Shown: positions 26,946-35,651, counted from the stretch's first letter. The stretch is DNA of 64,000 bases from Fimbriimonadaceae bacterium (GCA_019454145.1 CP075366.1:2694790-2758789); one strand, 5' to 3'. Numbers and translations: made by a program. Notes: generated by a model not told the origin, from the letters alone.

Positions 26946-27932
26946 ATGCGGGTTACGTTAGTCGGTCGATACTACGGCGGGATCATCGAAGGCGGCGCCG
27001 AAATTCAGATGGCTCAAGTTAAGAAAATGCTGGGTGATCTCGGGCACGATGCAAAAATCCTTCGCCCAGAGGAAAAGGATTTAGGCGACATTGTCCACTT
27101 TTTCGGTGCGATGGATTACTTTTGGAACCTCGCTGAAATCTGTATAGAAAGAAAAGTGCCCTATATTGTTTCTCCGATTTGGTACCGCGGCGGAAGTTTG
27201 GCAAGCATCAAAAAGTGGCGCTTTTTGCGAACTTTGGAAGGACGATTTTCCAAGAAAACGAAGCACTTGCTTAAGAATGCAGCGAAAATAGTCGTTCCTA
27301 GCCCGGATGTGATCGGGAGAATCCACGTAGCGTTCGATGCGCCCAAAGAAAAGTGCGTTTGCATCCCGAGTGGGGCAGTGAGTGAGCAGTTTCTAAACGA
27401 CGCTCTGTCGCCTACTCAGCAATCTGGCGATTACATTCTCTGCGTTGCCAATTTTCTGGACAGGAAGAACCAATTAGGGCTGATTGAAGCAATGAAAGGA
27501 TCTGGCAAGCGTCTGGTTTTCGCTGGTGGCGTTAGCGATTCAAACTATTACCAGCAATGCCAGAAAGCGGCAGAATCTGATCCAAACATCGTTTTTTTGG
27601 GTGCGGTTGGACGATCGGTTTTGCCAAGTCTTGTAAAAAACGCCCGGGTGTTCTGCGTGCCTTCATTTGTGGATGATTTTCTGATCGCCGGCGTGGAAGC
27701 GGGATGTTTAGGGGTGCCGCTGGTGCTGAGCAATGAGTGGAATGCCCAAGAAATTTATGATAAGTGGGCTGCCTATCCAAATCCCAAGGCACCAGTAGAA
27801 ATCAAAGACGCAATTGAGTCTGCTTGGCAAAAACCGAACCCCGTTCCTGGGCAAACCGAATGGTTCTTGGAGCGGTATTCAGAGCATGCAGTTCGTGACC
27901 AGTATCAAGCACTGTACGAGCAAATTATTTAA
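26946..27932 (+). CDS. Glycosyltransferase family 1/4-like
   Basis: 328 residues with a GT-B fold: N-terminal GRYYGGIIEGGAEIQMAQVKKML (donor/acceptor loop), and a C-terminal half with ILCVANFLDRKNQLGLIEAM and the E-x7-E-like stretch FLIAGVEAGCLGVPLVLSNEW. This is a retaining glycosyltransferase pattern. Its ATG directly follows the stop of the GT9 gene, so they are coupled. The last 8 bases overlap the convergent GT2 gene. Confidence 0.88.
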   Translation: MRVTLVGRYYGGIIEGGAEIQMAQVKKMLGDLGHDAKILRPEEKDLGDIVHFFGAMDYFWNLAEICIERKVPYIVSPIWYRGGSLASIKKWRFLRTLEGRFSKKTKHLLKNAAKIVVPSPDVIGRIHVAFDAPKEKCVCIPSGAVSEQFLNDALSPTQQSGDYILCVANFLDRKNQLGLIEAMKGSGKRLVFAGGVSDSNYYQQCQKAAESDPNIVFLGAVGRSVLPSLVKNARVFCVPSFVDDFLIAGVEAGCLGVPLVLSNEWNAQEIYDKWAAYPNPKAPVEIKDAIESAWQKPNPVPGQTEWFLERYSEHAVRDQYQALYEQII

Positions 27933-28779
27933 GAACCTGCTGAGCGATTGCACGATGCTTTTCGAGCACTTTTTCTGCGTTTGATCCATTTTTTTGCTCG
28001 AGCACTTTGCTGTAAAGCATAGCGTCGTTAGCGAGCATCAGCAAACTAATGGATAATCCCTGCCAGCCGAGCTTGTATCCTTTTTTAAGCCAGTACCGCT
28101 TAATAAAATCCCGAACTACTTTCCGTAGGATATTAAATCCGGTGAGCTTTTGGGTGAACTTCGGTTGCTGTGATTCAAGCGTTGTATACCGATTACTTTT
28201 GGAAATAAAGTTCTCGGCAGAAAGATAAGTGAAATGTTGGATGCTAAGCTTGGGATCGTAAGGAATTGTCCAATGCCGAACTCCCGGTTTTGCGACGACG
28301 CTACTATGGATCACTCCCGTGCATTCCACCGCACTTTTTTTGAAGAATCTCATGTGAGTTTCTTGGGCCGGGTCAAATCCTCCGACGGTCATTGCTTGTC
28401 CAAACATATAGTTTGTCCAGGAAAAATGGACGATATCAGATTTATTTTCATCAATCATTTGTGCAAAAGCCTTCCAAAAACCGGGTGGAACCACCTCATC
28501 TGCATCAAGCAGCAAAATCCATTCGTTGGTGGCTTGTTCAATCGCAAATTTCCTGGCCGGAGCTGCGTATCCAACGTGTTCGTGATAAACCACCTTGGCT
28601 CCAAACGACTCGGCAATCGCTACGGTTTTATCAGTGGAATGCATATCGCAAACAACGATTTCTGAGGCATAATCGGCAACTGCTTGAAGAACTAAGTCAA
28701 GGTATTGATCCGCCTGGTAAGTATTGATGACAACGGAAATCGGAAGTCTTTGCACCAGAGCAGGGTACCAAAATCTCAC
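27925..28779 (-). CDS. Glycosyltransferase family 2, WaaE/KdtX-like
   Basis: 284 residues. GT-A fold with ISVVINTYQADQYLDLVLQAV, a CDMHSTDKT loop in place of the usual D-x-S-TD, and the DXD-like motif LLDADEVVPP. A helical C-terminal tail follows (GWQGLSISLLMLANDAMLYS). The gene at 29687 is a clear paralogue along its whole length. The GTG at 28779 has TAAGCT 6 bases upstream and no ribosome-binding site, favouring a leaderless start. Donor and acceptor sugars unknown. Confidence 0.88.
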   Translation of the reverse strand: MRFWYPALVQRLPISVVINTYQADQYLDLVLQAVADYASEIVVCDMHSTDKTVAIAESFGAKVVYHEHVGYAAPARKFAIEQATNEWILLLDADEVVPPGFWKAFAQMIDENKSDIVHFSWTNYMFGQAMTVGGFDPAQETHMRFFKKSAVECTGVIHSSVVAKPGVRHWTIPYDPKLSIQHFTYLSAENFISKSNRYTTLESQQPKFTQKLTGFNILRKVVRDFIKRYWLKKGYKLGWQGLSISLLMLANDAMLYSKVLEQKNGSNAEKVLEKHRAIAQQVLK

Positions 28780-28785
28780 AGAGGT

Positions 28786-28791
28786 AGCTTA
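28786..28791 (-). promoter_or_regulatory. -10-like box for GT2 gene
   Basis: TAAGCT (minus strand) ends 6 bases before the GTG at 28779. It overlaps the leader of the divergent gene that starts at 28794, which instead has AGAGGT as ribosome-binding site. Confidence 0.4.
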
Positions 28792-28793
28792 AA

Positions 28794-29690
28794 GTGTCGC
28801 GTTTAAAAATAACTGTACTCACTTACAGAGAACATGAAATGACCTCGCTGTGCGTAAACAGTCTCGCGGGCAGCGGCGACTTGGATATTTTTTTTAATGG
28901 TAGTGATGGTAATGCCGAAAAGAAGCTTGAGGGCGATTTTCAAGTCATTTCGGAGGCAGAAAATCTCGCGTTTGCCAGTGCTGTGAACCTTGCGGTTCAG
29001 CGAGCGGCGAACTATGAATTCCTGCTCTTTGTCACGAATGACGTTACTTTTACGCCTGGTGCCGTAGATTCACTGATTTCAAGCATGGATCAGAATCCGT
29101 CCATAGGTTTGCTGGGGCCGTTGCAGTTGGTACCCGAGTCGCTTCAAATCCATCATGGAGGAGGCAGTTTTGATCGCAAACGCTGGAAAGCGGACATCCA
29201 TTGCGAAGATCTCAATGAAAAGTCAGGGCTGGTATTTCGCGACTGGATTGATGGAGGGGCAATGCTGATTCGTCTCTCAGCGGCAGAAAAAGTTGGGCCA
29301 ATGCGTCCTGAATACGGTTTCTATTGGGAAGATGTGGACTGGGGAATACGATTTGTAGCCGCAGGTCTTCCAGTGGCGGTTGACCTTAATGCGAAGGTAA
29401 CACACGCCAGTAGCGGAACGACCAGGGAATTTGCAAGGTGGAAGCAGTACATCATCGGCAGAAATCGTGGGCTTTCAGCGAGACTGAACTTAAGCGGTTC
29501 GGAATTTCAACGTATTGCAAGATATTTAAGGCAGTCAATGTTTTTAAGGAAACTGCGATACGGAACTGCTGAAAAGGGCTTGGTTTATTGGGCCGGGATG
29601 AGAGATGGCTTAGCCGGAAAGTGGGAGACAGTTAAGTTACCAATTCGAGATGAAGATCCGATTTGGAACTCAATCATAAACTCGCATTAG
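28794..29690 (+). CDS. Glycosyltransferase family 2, rhamnosyltransferase-like
   Basis: 298 residues. GT2 pattern with ITVLTYREHEMTSLCVNSL, the segment EFLLFVTNDVTFTPGAVDSL (DXD-equivalent at the Asn-Asp) and the acceptor-site block YGFYWEDVDWGIRFVAAGL, which is typical of rhamnosyltransferase-like GT2 enzymes. The GTG start has AGAGGT 8 bases upstream. It is flanked by two convergent or divergent paralogous GT2 genes, and its end overlaps the one at 29687 by 4 bases. Confidence 0.88.
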   Translation: MSRLKITVLTYREHEMTSLCVNSLAGSGDLDIFFNGSDGNAEKKLEGDFQVISEAENLAFASAVNLAVQRAANYEFLLFVTNDVTFTPGAVDSLISSMDQNPSIGLLGPLQLVPESLQIHHGGGSFDRKRWKADIHCEDLNEKSGLVFRDWIDGGAMLIRLSAAEKVGPMRPEYGFYWEDVDWGIRFVAAGLPVAVDLNAKVTHASSGTTREFARWKQYIIGRNRGLSARLNLSGSEFQRIARYLRQSMFLRKLRYGTAEKGLVYWAGMRDGLAGKWETVKLPIRDEDPIWNSIINSH

Positions 29691-30511
29691 CCTTTCAATA
29701 TCTTTTCGGCATACGCCCGGTAGCCAGCGATTGTTTTTTCCGGAGTATGTCCTTCTGCTCGCTCAATCACTTTAAGCTCAGTGACGATGTCGTAAACAAC
29801 CATTAGCAGGCTCAGCGCAAAACCACGCCATCCCGAGTTTTTCCCACCGCGGCGGTAAAACCGATGCCGGTACTCTTGGATAGTACGGCGCAAAATACGG
29901 AGAGGCTTTTTTGTTTTGTGCTCGGTGCGACCATCAATTTCAATGGACGTGTATTTGTTCAGCTTTGAAACAAATTGCTCAATAGAAACATAATTGAAAT
30001 GAATCATCGAACCATGCTGTTTTGAATCAAGTTTCAGGTGCTTTGCGTCTGGAACCGGAATAATTCCTGCATGAATCTCTGGTCGCAAAGTCACCATTCC
30101 ACGCTTAAAGAAGCGCACATGTTTATCTTGATCGGCAGCAAAACCGGCTCCAGTAACAATATCGCCGAACATATGGTTCTCACTGGGTAGCCACACTACG
30201 TCGTACTCGTTTTTCTGTGAGATTTCTTTGAGGATGGGCACCAACGAAGGAGAAAGAACCTCATCAGAATCGATAATCAGAATCCAGTCGGCTGTGGTCT
30301 GATCTACCACGAATGCTCTGGCTGGTTCGACGTAGCCGATCGGTTCATGAAACACTACCTTGACGCCCAGCGATTGCGCGATTTCGATTGTTCTATCGGT
30401 TGAATGCATATCGCAGAGAACAACCTCATTAGTCAATGCTAATACAGAGCGCAATGTTAGATCAATATAAGTTTCTGAATTAAAAGTGTTGACGACAGCT
30501 GCTATTGACAT
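29687..30511 (-). CDS. Glycosyltransferase family 2, WaaE/KdtX-like paralogue
   Basis: 274 residues. Same layout as the gene at 27925: AAVVNTFNSETYIDLTLRSV, CDMHSTDRT, LIIDSDEVLSPS, and a C-terminal helical tail GWRGFALSLLMVVYD. The two diverged but remain colinear, so they look like an old duplication on either side of the 28794 gene. The ATG touches the dus stop, so it is the third gene of a repressor-dus-GT2 unit. Confidence 0.87.
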   Translation of the reverse strand: MSIAAVVNTFNSETYIDLTLRSVLALTNEVVLCDMHSTDRTIEIAQSLGVKVVFHEPIGYVEPARAFVVDQTTADWILIIDSDEVLSPSLVPILKEISQKNEYDVVWLPSENHMFGDIVTGAGFAADQDKHVRFFKRGMVTLRPEIHAGIIPVPDAKHLKLDSKQHGSMIHFNYVSIEQFVSKLNKYTSIEIDGRTEHKTKKPLRILRRTIQEYRHRFYRRGGKNSGWRGFALSLLMVVYDIVTELKVIERAEGHTPEKTIAGYRAYAEKILKG

Positions 30512-31573
30512 TTAGATTTGCTCCCCATGTTGGGAGTTCTGAAAATCTCTTAATAATGATTCCAATTCATTATAAGTCGAAACACCGCTGAGTTTTCCTC
30601 GAACAACTGACGATCCAGGTGCCGCTTTGATGTAGAGCGGGAGTTGCCCGCGCAAAGCTCGAATGGCTCTCGGTTCTTGCTCCGCAAAATGGGCTAGCGT
30701 TTGAGCTTCTTCAAACGAATCAGCTTCACACTCGTGGGCTATCATCAAGCGAGCGTGCTCCAGAGCAGTTTCGATTCGCTGATCTAAAGTTGGTTCAGCA
30801 GGAATCGGCTGCCCGGTTAACCCGGCTTGAATACGTGCCAGCGCCCATGGGTTAGAGATGGCTGCTCGGCCCACCATCACACCGTCGCACCCAGTTTCCG
30901 ACTTCATTCGAATGGCATCCTCGGGTGTTTTAACATCACCGTTGCCAATAAGCGGAATTGTGAGAACATCTCGGAGTTTTGTGATCAATTCCCAATCGGC
31001 TTGACCTTCAAAACCTTGTTTAGCGAACCGAGCATGCAGGGTGAGCATCTGTGCTCCGGCTCCTTGGAATCTTTTCGCCAATTCCGGCGCGGCGAACAGC
31101 GAATAATCCCATCCTGCTCGAACCTTGACTGTTACCGGAACCTTGACAGCATTGACAACAGATTTGACAATACGCTCAGCGTGATCTGGATCTTTCAGAA
31201 GAGCGGCTCCTGAGCCCGTCCGGCAGACTTTAGGCACCCAACATCCCATGTTAATGTCCACAATGTCGGCCCCCATTTCTTCAGAGACTTTGGCGGTTTC
31301 CGCCATGATTTCCGGATCGCCGCCGAAAATCTGAATTCCTAACGGACGCTCGTCCGGATGGATTTTCATCTTCTTGAGCGTCTTCTTGGCGTTGTAATGA
31401 ATCGCCATTGCGCTCACAAATTCGGTGAACATCAGCCCAGGATTGGCTGTGCGTTTGCAGATCAACCGGAACGCCAAATTCGAGACATCTTCCATTGGTG
31501 CAAGCACAAGCGGGTTCGCGATGGGAATATCGCGAACCATAAATGCAGGCTTAGCTTGGGTTGAAATTGACAT
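30512..31573 (-). CDS. dus: tRNA-dihydrouridine synthase
   Basis: FMN enzyme reducing uridine in the tRNA D-loop; 353 residues. Family motifs: LVLAPMEDVSNLAFR, MFTEFVSAMAI, DINMGCWVPKVCRTGSGAALL with the catalytic Cys, VTVKVRAGW and GVMVGRAAISNPWAL. The residue after the catalytic Cys is Trp rather than the usual Pro. It resembles the DusB type. It starts 2 bases after the stop of the phage-like repressor, so both are on one transcript; dus genes are known prophage insertion sites in other bacteria. Confidence 0.93.
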   Translation of the reverse strand: MSISTQAKPAFMVRDIPIANPLVLAPMEDVSNLAFRLICKRTANPGLMFTEFVSAMAIHYNAKKTLKKMKIHPDERPLGIQIFGGDPEIMAETAKVSEEMGADIVDINMGCWVPKVCRTGSGAALLKDPDHAERIVKSVVNAVKVPVTVKVRAGWDYSLFAAPELAKRFQGAGAQMLTLHARFAKQGFEGQADWELITKLRDVLTIPLIGNGDVKTPEDAIRMKSETGCDGVMVGRAAISNPWALARIQAGLTGQPIPAEPTLDQRIETALEHARLMIAHECEADSFEEAQTLAHFAEQEPRAIRALRGQLPLYIKAAPGSSVVRGKLSGVSTYNELESLLRDFQNSQHGEQI

Positions 31574-31575
31574 GT

Positions 31576-32226
31576 TTAAGGAAGAATCCCTGACGAATCG
31601 AAGATTGTGATTCGTTGAGTGCCGCGCTCGCGGACAATCCCAACAAGGTACCCGAGCATCGAACCTTCGGCTGGGTTCACTTGGTATCTCGGGTTCAAAG
31701 GCTGCAACAAATACGATTCGCCGTCGTGCTTGAGTTGCTTTACAGTGACTAGATTTTCCTTCGAGCGGAAAAGAATAATGTGCCCGATTTTTGGCACTTC
31801 AGTTCGCTGGAACACGCATACGTCGTGAGGTTCAAGCAACGGCATCATGGAATCTGAAGCTATTTTGCAGGCAAACCGGCCTCTAGCATCTCCCATTTCG
31901 GGCGGAACAAATTCAAACTCATCGCTTTCAAATGGGTCAGTCCAATCCACTGGGTCGCTCGCCGCGACATAGCCGATAAAAGGCACAGGCACTAGCAACT
32001 GAGAAGCAGGAATAAGCGGCGGGCCAGGCTGAGGTTCAAATCCCATTGCCGCTAGGCGGTCAAGAATAGTGCTGTTCGGTTTGCTATGCCCTTTTTTATC
32101 GGGGTCAATTTCAAAATTCGCGTACCGGGGGCGCTTAATTCCGAGCCGTAGTGCCATCTGCTCTTGCGTCAATCCGACGGAATTGCGGAAATTCCTCAGC
32201 TGCTCTGGCGAGATCCCATTTGACAT
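31576..32226 (-). CDS. CI/LexA-like repressor: XRE HTH plus S24 peptidase
   Basis: 216 residues. An XRE helix-turn-helix occupies about residues 6-60 (NSVGLTQEQMALRLGIKRP). The S24 self-cleavage domain has the Ser of SDSMMPLLEPHDV and the Lys of TVKQLKHDG, plus a hinge PFIGYVAASDP, where relatives have Ala-Gly at the cleavage site. Such repressors are inactivated through RecA during DNA damage. No ribosome-binding site is present; a promoter lies about 12 bases upstream. Dus follows 2 bases after the stop. Confidence 0.92.
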   Translation of the reverse strand: MSNGISPEQLRNFRNSVGLTQEQMALRLGIKRPRYANFEIDPDKKGHSKPNSTILDRLAAMGFEPQPGPPLIPASQLLVPVPFIGYVAASDPVDWTDPFESDEFEFVPPEMGDARGRFACKIASDSMMPLLEPHDVCVFQRTEVPKIGHIILFRSKENLVTVKQLKHDGESYLLQPLNPRYQVNPAEGSMLGYLVGIVRERGTQRITIFDSSGILP

Positions 32227-32238
32227 GTGGAGAAGTTT

Positions 32239-32267
32239 ACCATAAAACTCTTGACAACGCTTGACAA
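32239..32267 (-). promoter_or_regulatory. Repressor promoter overlapping the switch repeats
   Basis: On the minus strand TTGTCA (32262-32267), a 17-base spacer and TATGGT (32239-32244) form a reasonable sigma-70-type promoter. The -35 box lies within the repeat that also supplies the -35 of the opposite promoter. Confidence 0.5.
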
Positions 32268-32288
32268 AATAGTAGACAAAAATATACT
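32251..32288 (+). promoter_or_regulatory. Sigma-factor gene promoter with TTGACAA direct repeats
   Basis: TTGACAA occurs at 32251 and 32261, and TAGACAA at 32273. The second copy gives a perfect -35 TTGACA, 16 bases before TATACT (32283-32288). The ATG at 32297 lies 8 bases further, so the message is leaderless or nearly so. The repeats are likely repressor operators. Confidence 0.6.
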
Positions 32289-32296
32289 ATATTGCT

Positions 32297-32827
32297 ATGG
32301 CAAACGCTCAATACGTTCAAAATCCTATTTCCTCAGAATCAATCATTCGTTGGAGCCCAGACATCGAAGAGTACGTTCGCAAGGCCACAAGAACGTGGTG
32401 TTATCGACTTGGAATTCGCGGGGCTGACATCGAAGATTTAGAGCAGGATGCAGTTCTGACAGCTTGGGGCAGATGTGAAAATGGAAAAATTCGATACAAA
32501 GAAGGGCTCTGGTTTCTTGCCCGGAACACTGTGCTGGACTTTAGGGCAAGAAGGGGGAGGATTGAAACGTGTCAGCTAGATGAATTTACAGTCCGTGTTC
32601 TGTCAAATCCACTTGACAAAATGGTGCTAGAAGGGCTTGAAAGAGAAATGCCAGAGTTGATCATGCTGGCATCGGCAAGGGCAGACGGGTTTGAATGGGA
32701 ATTAATCGCAGAGAATCTAGGCGTTCCGTGTGGAACCTTGCGGGTGCGCTATTCACGGATGGTGAAAAAAGCCGTGGAGCAGTTCGGGGATGAACTTTAC
32801 GACCTGTTCCGAATCGAAAGAATTTGA
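32297..32827 (+). CDS. Sigma-70-like (ECF-type) factor, phage-associated
   Basis: 176 residues. A region-2-like segment contains IEDLEQDAVLTAWGR and WFLARNTVLDFRARR; a region-4-like helix-turn-helix lies in WELIAENLGVPCGTLRVRY. There is no region 1 or 3, so it resembles a small ECF or phage sigma factor. It diverges from the repressor gene and converges on portal. A fair model is that repressor cleavage frees this gene and its product drives the lysis-packaging operon, as Xpf does for late genes of PBSX. The target promoter is not identified. Confidence 0.8.
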   Translation: MANAQYVQNPISSESIIRWSPDIEEYVRKATRTWCYRLGIRGADIEDLEQDAVLTAWGRCENGKIRYKEGLWFLARNTVLDFRARRGRIETCQLDEFTVRVLSNPLDKMVLEGLEREMPELIMLASARADGFEWELIAENLGVPCGTLRVRYSRMVKKAVEQFGDELYDLFRIERI

Positions 32828-32843
32828 TGTAAATGGGTTCGCA

Positions 32844-34067
32844 CTAAATGCGAACCCAATACTGACCGTAGTCGCTGTCATTCACCGGGATTCCCAGTTC
32901 CACTTTGGCGGAGGCTCGGTCTAATAAGCCAGATCGGAAATCTTCCCTCACTCGCTTATGCAAGGCGTCTTGATCCTCTTGCAGAGTTCCTACCGCCGAA
33001 GTGTCAAACCAAACCCGCAGGTTCTCCATTGAGCCAAATTCAGGCAGCAACTGCTCAGTGAAAGTGCTCGCCAAATCCTGCCAAAGTGGAACCAAAAACT
33101 CCTCGGTGGCGGCTTCACGTGCTTCTTTCATGTTGCTATATGTGGAACGTTCTAAGCCAGCGCCGAGGCCCACAACCACAGCGGGAATGCCAAGCACCGC
33201 CGTGATTCGTTCCTCAGGCAGTTTGTTCAGCTGACCCACGGCCAAATCATCTGGTTTGAACCCAATCGGGGTCACTTCAGCTGGGAATGTAGGAACGACT
33301 ACGCCACCCGCTTTTTCTCGACCAGCGACTTCTCGCATTTTTTGTGCAACGTAATCTGCGTCGCCTTGTGATAGCCGAACGCCGTCTCCCTTTGCGCTCA
33401 CAAGCAGGCTTGGAATGGGGTTTGAGAGCAAACTCTGCGAATAGGCCGCAATCTGGTTATCGGTTTGGATTTGCCGCATCACACTTTTGAGCCGACTGAT
33501 TCCCTGAGTAGGGCATTCAGGATCAATTCCATCCATATCGTGGACGATATCTTCCTTCGCGACTTTTTCGTTTCCAGTCGAAGAACGGACTTCGTAATAA
33601 TCAACCACGCCAGGTCGGCCCTTGATTGGAATCGGATCGACGGCTGTATGCGGGAGCCAATCGAGACCGATCATTTGCCCGGAACTGTTCCGCACCTTGA
33701 GCGCGTAAGCGTTTCCATCCAGCATCCGTGAATAAACCATCGCCGCTAAGAGTTTTCTTCCCGTCAGGCTACTTTGGTCGGAACGATGGATTCCGCCCTG
33801 CGGGCGTCGCAGCAATTCTGTGAGAGCGTGGTCATTGATGCCTTCCCAACCGCGTGCGCCCATGCTTTGGACAAGCGGCGTGGCTTGACCCACATTTCGC
33901 ATTGCCCAGAAAACGCATGCCATGACTGCACTGTTGTTGGCCGCATCAGTTTCGCGGATAGCGACGCCATGCGGATTCCACAAAATAGAACGAGAAGTGG
34001 AGTTGCCAGTCAGCCAACTCCACGCTTTAGTCAGAACTCCTGATGAGTTCGTTTTTGATAAATTCAT
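32844..34067 (-). CDS. Phage portal protein, HK97 family
   Basis: 407 residues, normal for HK97-type portals, which form the ring through which DNA enters the capsid. Matches include an N-terminal VMACVFWAMRNVGQATPLV, GNAYALKVRNSSGQMIGLDWLP, the region DIVHDMDGIDPECPTQGISRL and the wing/crown segment VLGIPAVVVGLGAGLERSTYSNM with EATEEFLVPL. The frame is complete. In intact phages protease and capsid genes follow; here the next thing is the end of the sigma-like gene, 16 bases away. Confidence 0.93.
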   Translation of the reverse strand: MNLSKTNSSGVLTKAWSWLTGNSTSRSILWNPHGVAIRETDAANNSAVMACVFWAMRNVGQATPLVQSMGARGWEGINDHALTELLRRPQGGIHRSDQSSLTGRKLLAAMVYSRMLDGNAYALKVRNSSGQMIGLDWLPHTAVDPIPIKGRPGVVDYYEVRSSTGNEKVAKEDIVHDMDGIDPECPTQGISRLKSVMRQIQTDNQIAAYSQSLLSNPIPSLLVSAKGDGVRLSQGDADYVAQKMREVAGREKAGGVVVPTFPAEVTPIGFKPDDLAVGQLNKLPEERITAVLGIPAVVVGLGAGLERSTYSNMKEAREAATEEFLVPLWQDLASTFTEQLLPEFGSMENLRVWFDTSAVGTLQEDQDALHKRVREDFRSGLLDRASAKVELGIPVNDSDYGQYWVRI

Positions 34068-34076
34068 AAATATTTC

Positions 34077-35294
34077 CTAACTGTGAGGATCGTTCCCCAC
34101 AAAAATTTCAAACCCTTTGATTCCCAGCCTTGAACAAGCTAATGCAACCGCCATCACACAGTCATCGTGTCCTCCGGTCGGGGCAGAATAACTAATACCG
34201 CCCCCTGGGCGGCGAATCGCTCGGAAGGCAAGGAGTTCATCTGTTTGAACCTGCTCATCTAATAGCCAGATTTCCTCGGCTTCAATCAGAATCACGAGAT
34301 TATCAATTAAGCGCTCTTTGCTCGCTCCCGTAAATCGAAAAGGAAGAACGTCAATCCCCGCCGCAATCATCCGGTCAACAATTGCATCGCCAACACCAGT
34401 CGCATCAACCACAGCCGAGCATCGAAAATCTTTACACACGCTGGCAACACGGGCGATTTGTGTTTCCCACGCCACCCGACGGAAGCGGTCAAAAAACACC
34501 TGGTGCCCTAAGTCGTCGAAAACCGTAACAACTGAGTAATCAGATATCCGCGCGAGGTCAACTCCCGCAACATAGCTCCTTTTTGGCTCGGCTTTACAAC
34601 CAGGTGAAGATCCGACACACTTTTCAACTCCACGAAACACAGAATCGTCGTCGCGACCGAACTCAGCGAGAAACTCTTGCGCAAAAGATGATTCGCTCAT
34701 TGTTCGCCGAGAGAATTCGATCTCATTTTCGTTGATATGCGGATTAGCAGAGGTGGGCATTTGCCAGCTCATCCAATCGGATTCGGCGATGTCTTGCCCA
34801 CGACGAAAGCATTCCCAAAAAAATCCGCGACCGCGCGGAGTGCTGAGGAGCCAAGCGTTCCCGGCCAAGTCCATTAGAGTTGGTCGAACCGCTTCAATAA
34901 AAACTCGTTGCAAGTTCGGAACAAATGCCGCTTCGTCCAGGATCCAGAGCCCATATTTGCGTCCACGCCCGGCGTTCGGATCGTTCAAAGTCCAGCAATC
35001 CAGAGTTCCGCCAGTTGCGAGTTCTAAGCGCCAGTTCGATTGACTAGCTCGTTTCACCACGCTCCCCAAAATCTGCCGGATGTTGCGGAACGGCTCCGCC
35101 AAATACTTGTAGTGAGGCGCACCCCAAGCTACTGGTTGTCCGGCGAGCATCGCCTGAATCGCGAGCTCCATCCCCAAAACTGTTTTGCCCCATCGCCGTC
35201 CGCACGCCAAAACATTCAGCCGCTTTGCTTCACTGATAACTTTCAGCTGAGCCGGATGAAGTTCGTGTTTACGAACCTTAAGCTCAACTTCCAA
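34077..35294 (-). CDS. Phage terminase large subunit
   Basis: 405 residues; ATPase motor plus nuclease that packages phage DNA. Walker A-like ACGRRWGKTVLG (residues about 30-41), Walker B with LWILDEAAFV, a coupling motif in WLLSTPRGRGFF, and an RNase-H-like nuclease half starting YVAGVDLARISDYSVV with later acidic AVVDATGVGDAIVD and GGHDDCVMAVALA. All catalytic acidic positions seem to be kept. The TTG start overlaps the small-subunit gene by 11 bases; translation is probably coupled. Confidence 0.94.
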   Translation of the reverse strand: MEVELKVRKHELHPAQLKVISEAKRLNVLACGRRWGKTVLGMELAIQAMLAGQPVAWGAPHYKYLAEPFRNIRQILGSVVKRASQSNWRLELATGGTLDCWTLNDPNAGRGRKYGLWILDEAAFVPNLQRVFIEAVRPTLMDLAGNAWLLSTPRGRGFFWECFRRGQDIAESDWMSWQMPTSANPHINENEIEFSRRTMSESSFAQEFLAEFGRDDDSVFRGVEKCVGSSPGCKAEPKRSYVAGVDLARISDYSVVTVFDDLGHQVFFDRFRRVAWETQIARVASVCKDFRCSAVVDATGVGDAIVDRMIAAGIDVLPFRFTGASKERLIDNLVILIEAEEIWLLDEQVQTDELLAFRAIRRPGGGISYSAPTGGHDDCVMAVALACSRLGIKGFEIFVGNDPHS

Positions 35295-35649
35295 CCTCTC
35301 GAACCACCCTTACGACAATCTCTGTAGGTTTTTTCTCCCCATACTTTTTGCTTTCTAGTCTGTTAGCGGCGGTTTTAAGCGCATCTACTTCCAGTTTGCG
35401 GTTTTCTGGTGAGATAGATTTGTCACGAGCAACTTCGAGCATACGTTCCATAAACGATTCGCTTTGCCACATGCGGGCAACCTTGTATTGGTTCAGGAAT
35501 TCGCAGTCCTTGCTCGCATCGTCGGCTAGCCATTTGTAGACTACGCAGGGATTCGGCATATCCGGCGATTTGCAGATTTGCCGCAAACTTTCGCCTTGGG
35601 CGATCCGACTGCAGATTTCCTGCTGAATCGCTACTTGATCTTGCGCCAT
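35284..35649 (-). CDS. Phage terminase small subunit-like protein
   Basis: 121 residues. The N-terminal part EICSRIAQGESLRQICKSPD with MPNPCVVYKWLADD and QYKVARMWQSESF follows the pattern of the terminase small-subunit family that has a helix-turn-helix with a conserved MP-x-x-x-V-x-x-WL motif. These proteins recognise the packaging site and hand DNA to the large subunit. The C-terminal region is charged. It overlaps the large-subunit gene and follows the unknown 82-residue gene by 2 bases. Confidence 0.82.
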   Translation of the reverse strand: MAQDQVAIQQEICSRIAQGESLRQICKSPDMPNPCVVYKWLADDASKDCEFLNQYKVARMWQSESFMERMLEVARDKSISPENRKLEVDALKTAANRLESKKYGEKKPTEIVVRVVREVGS

Positions 35650-35651
35650 AG

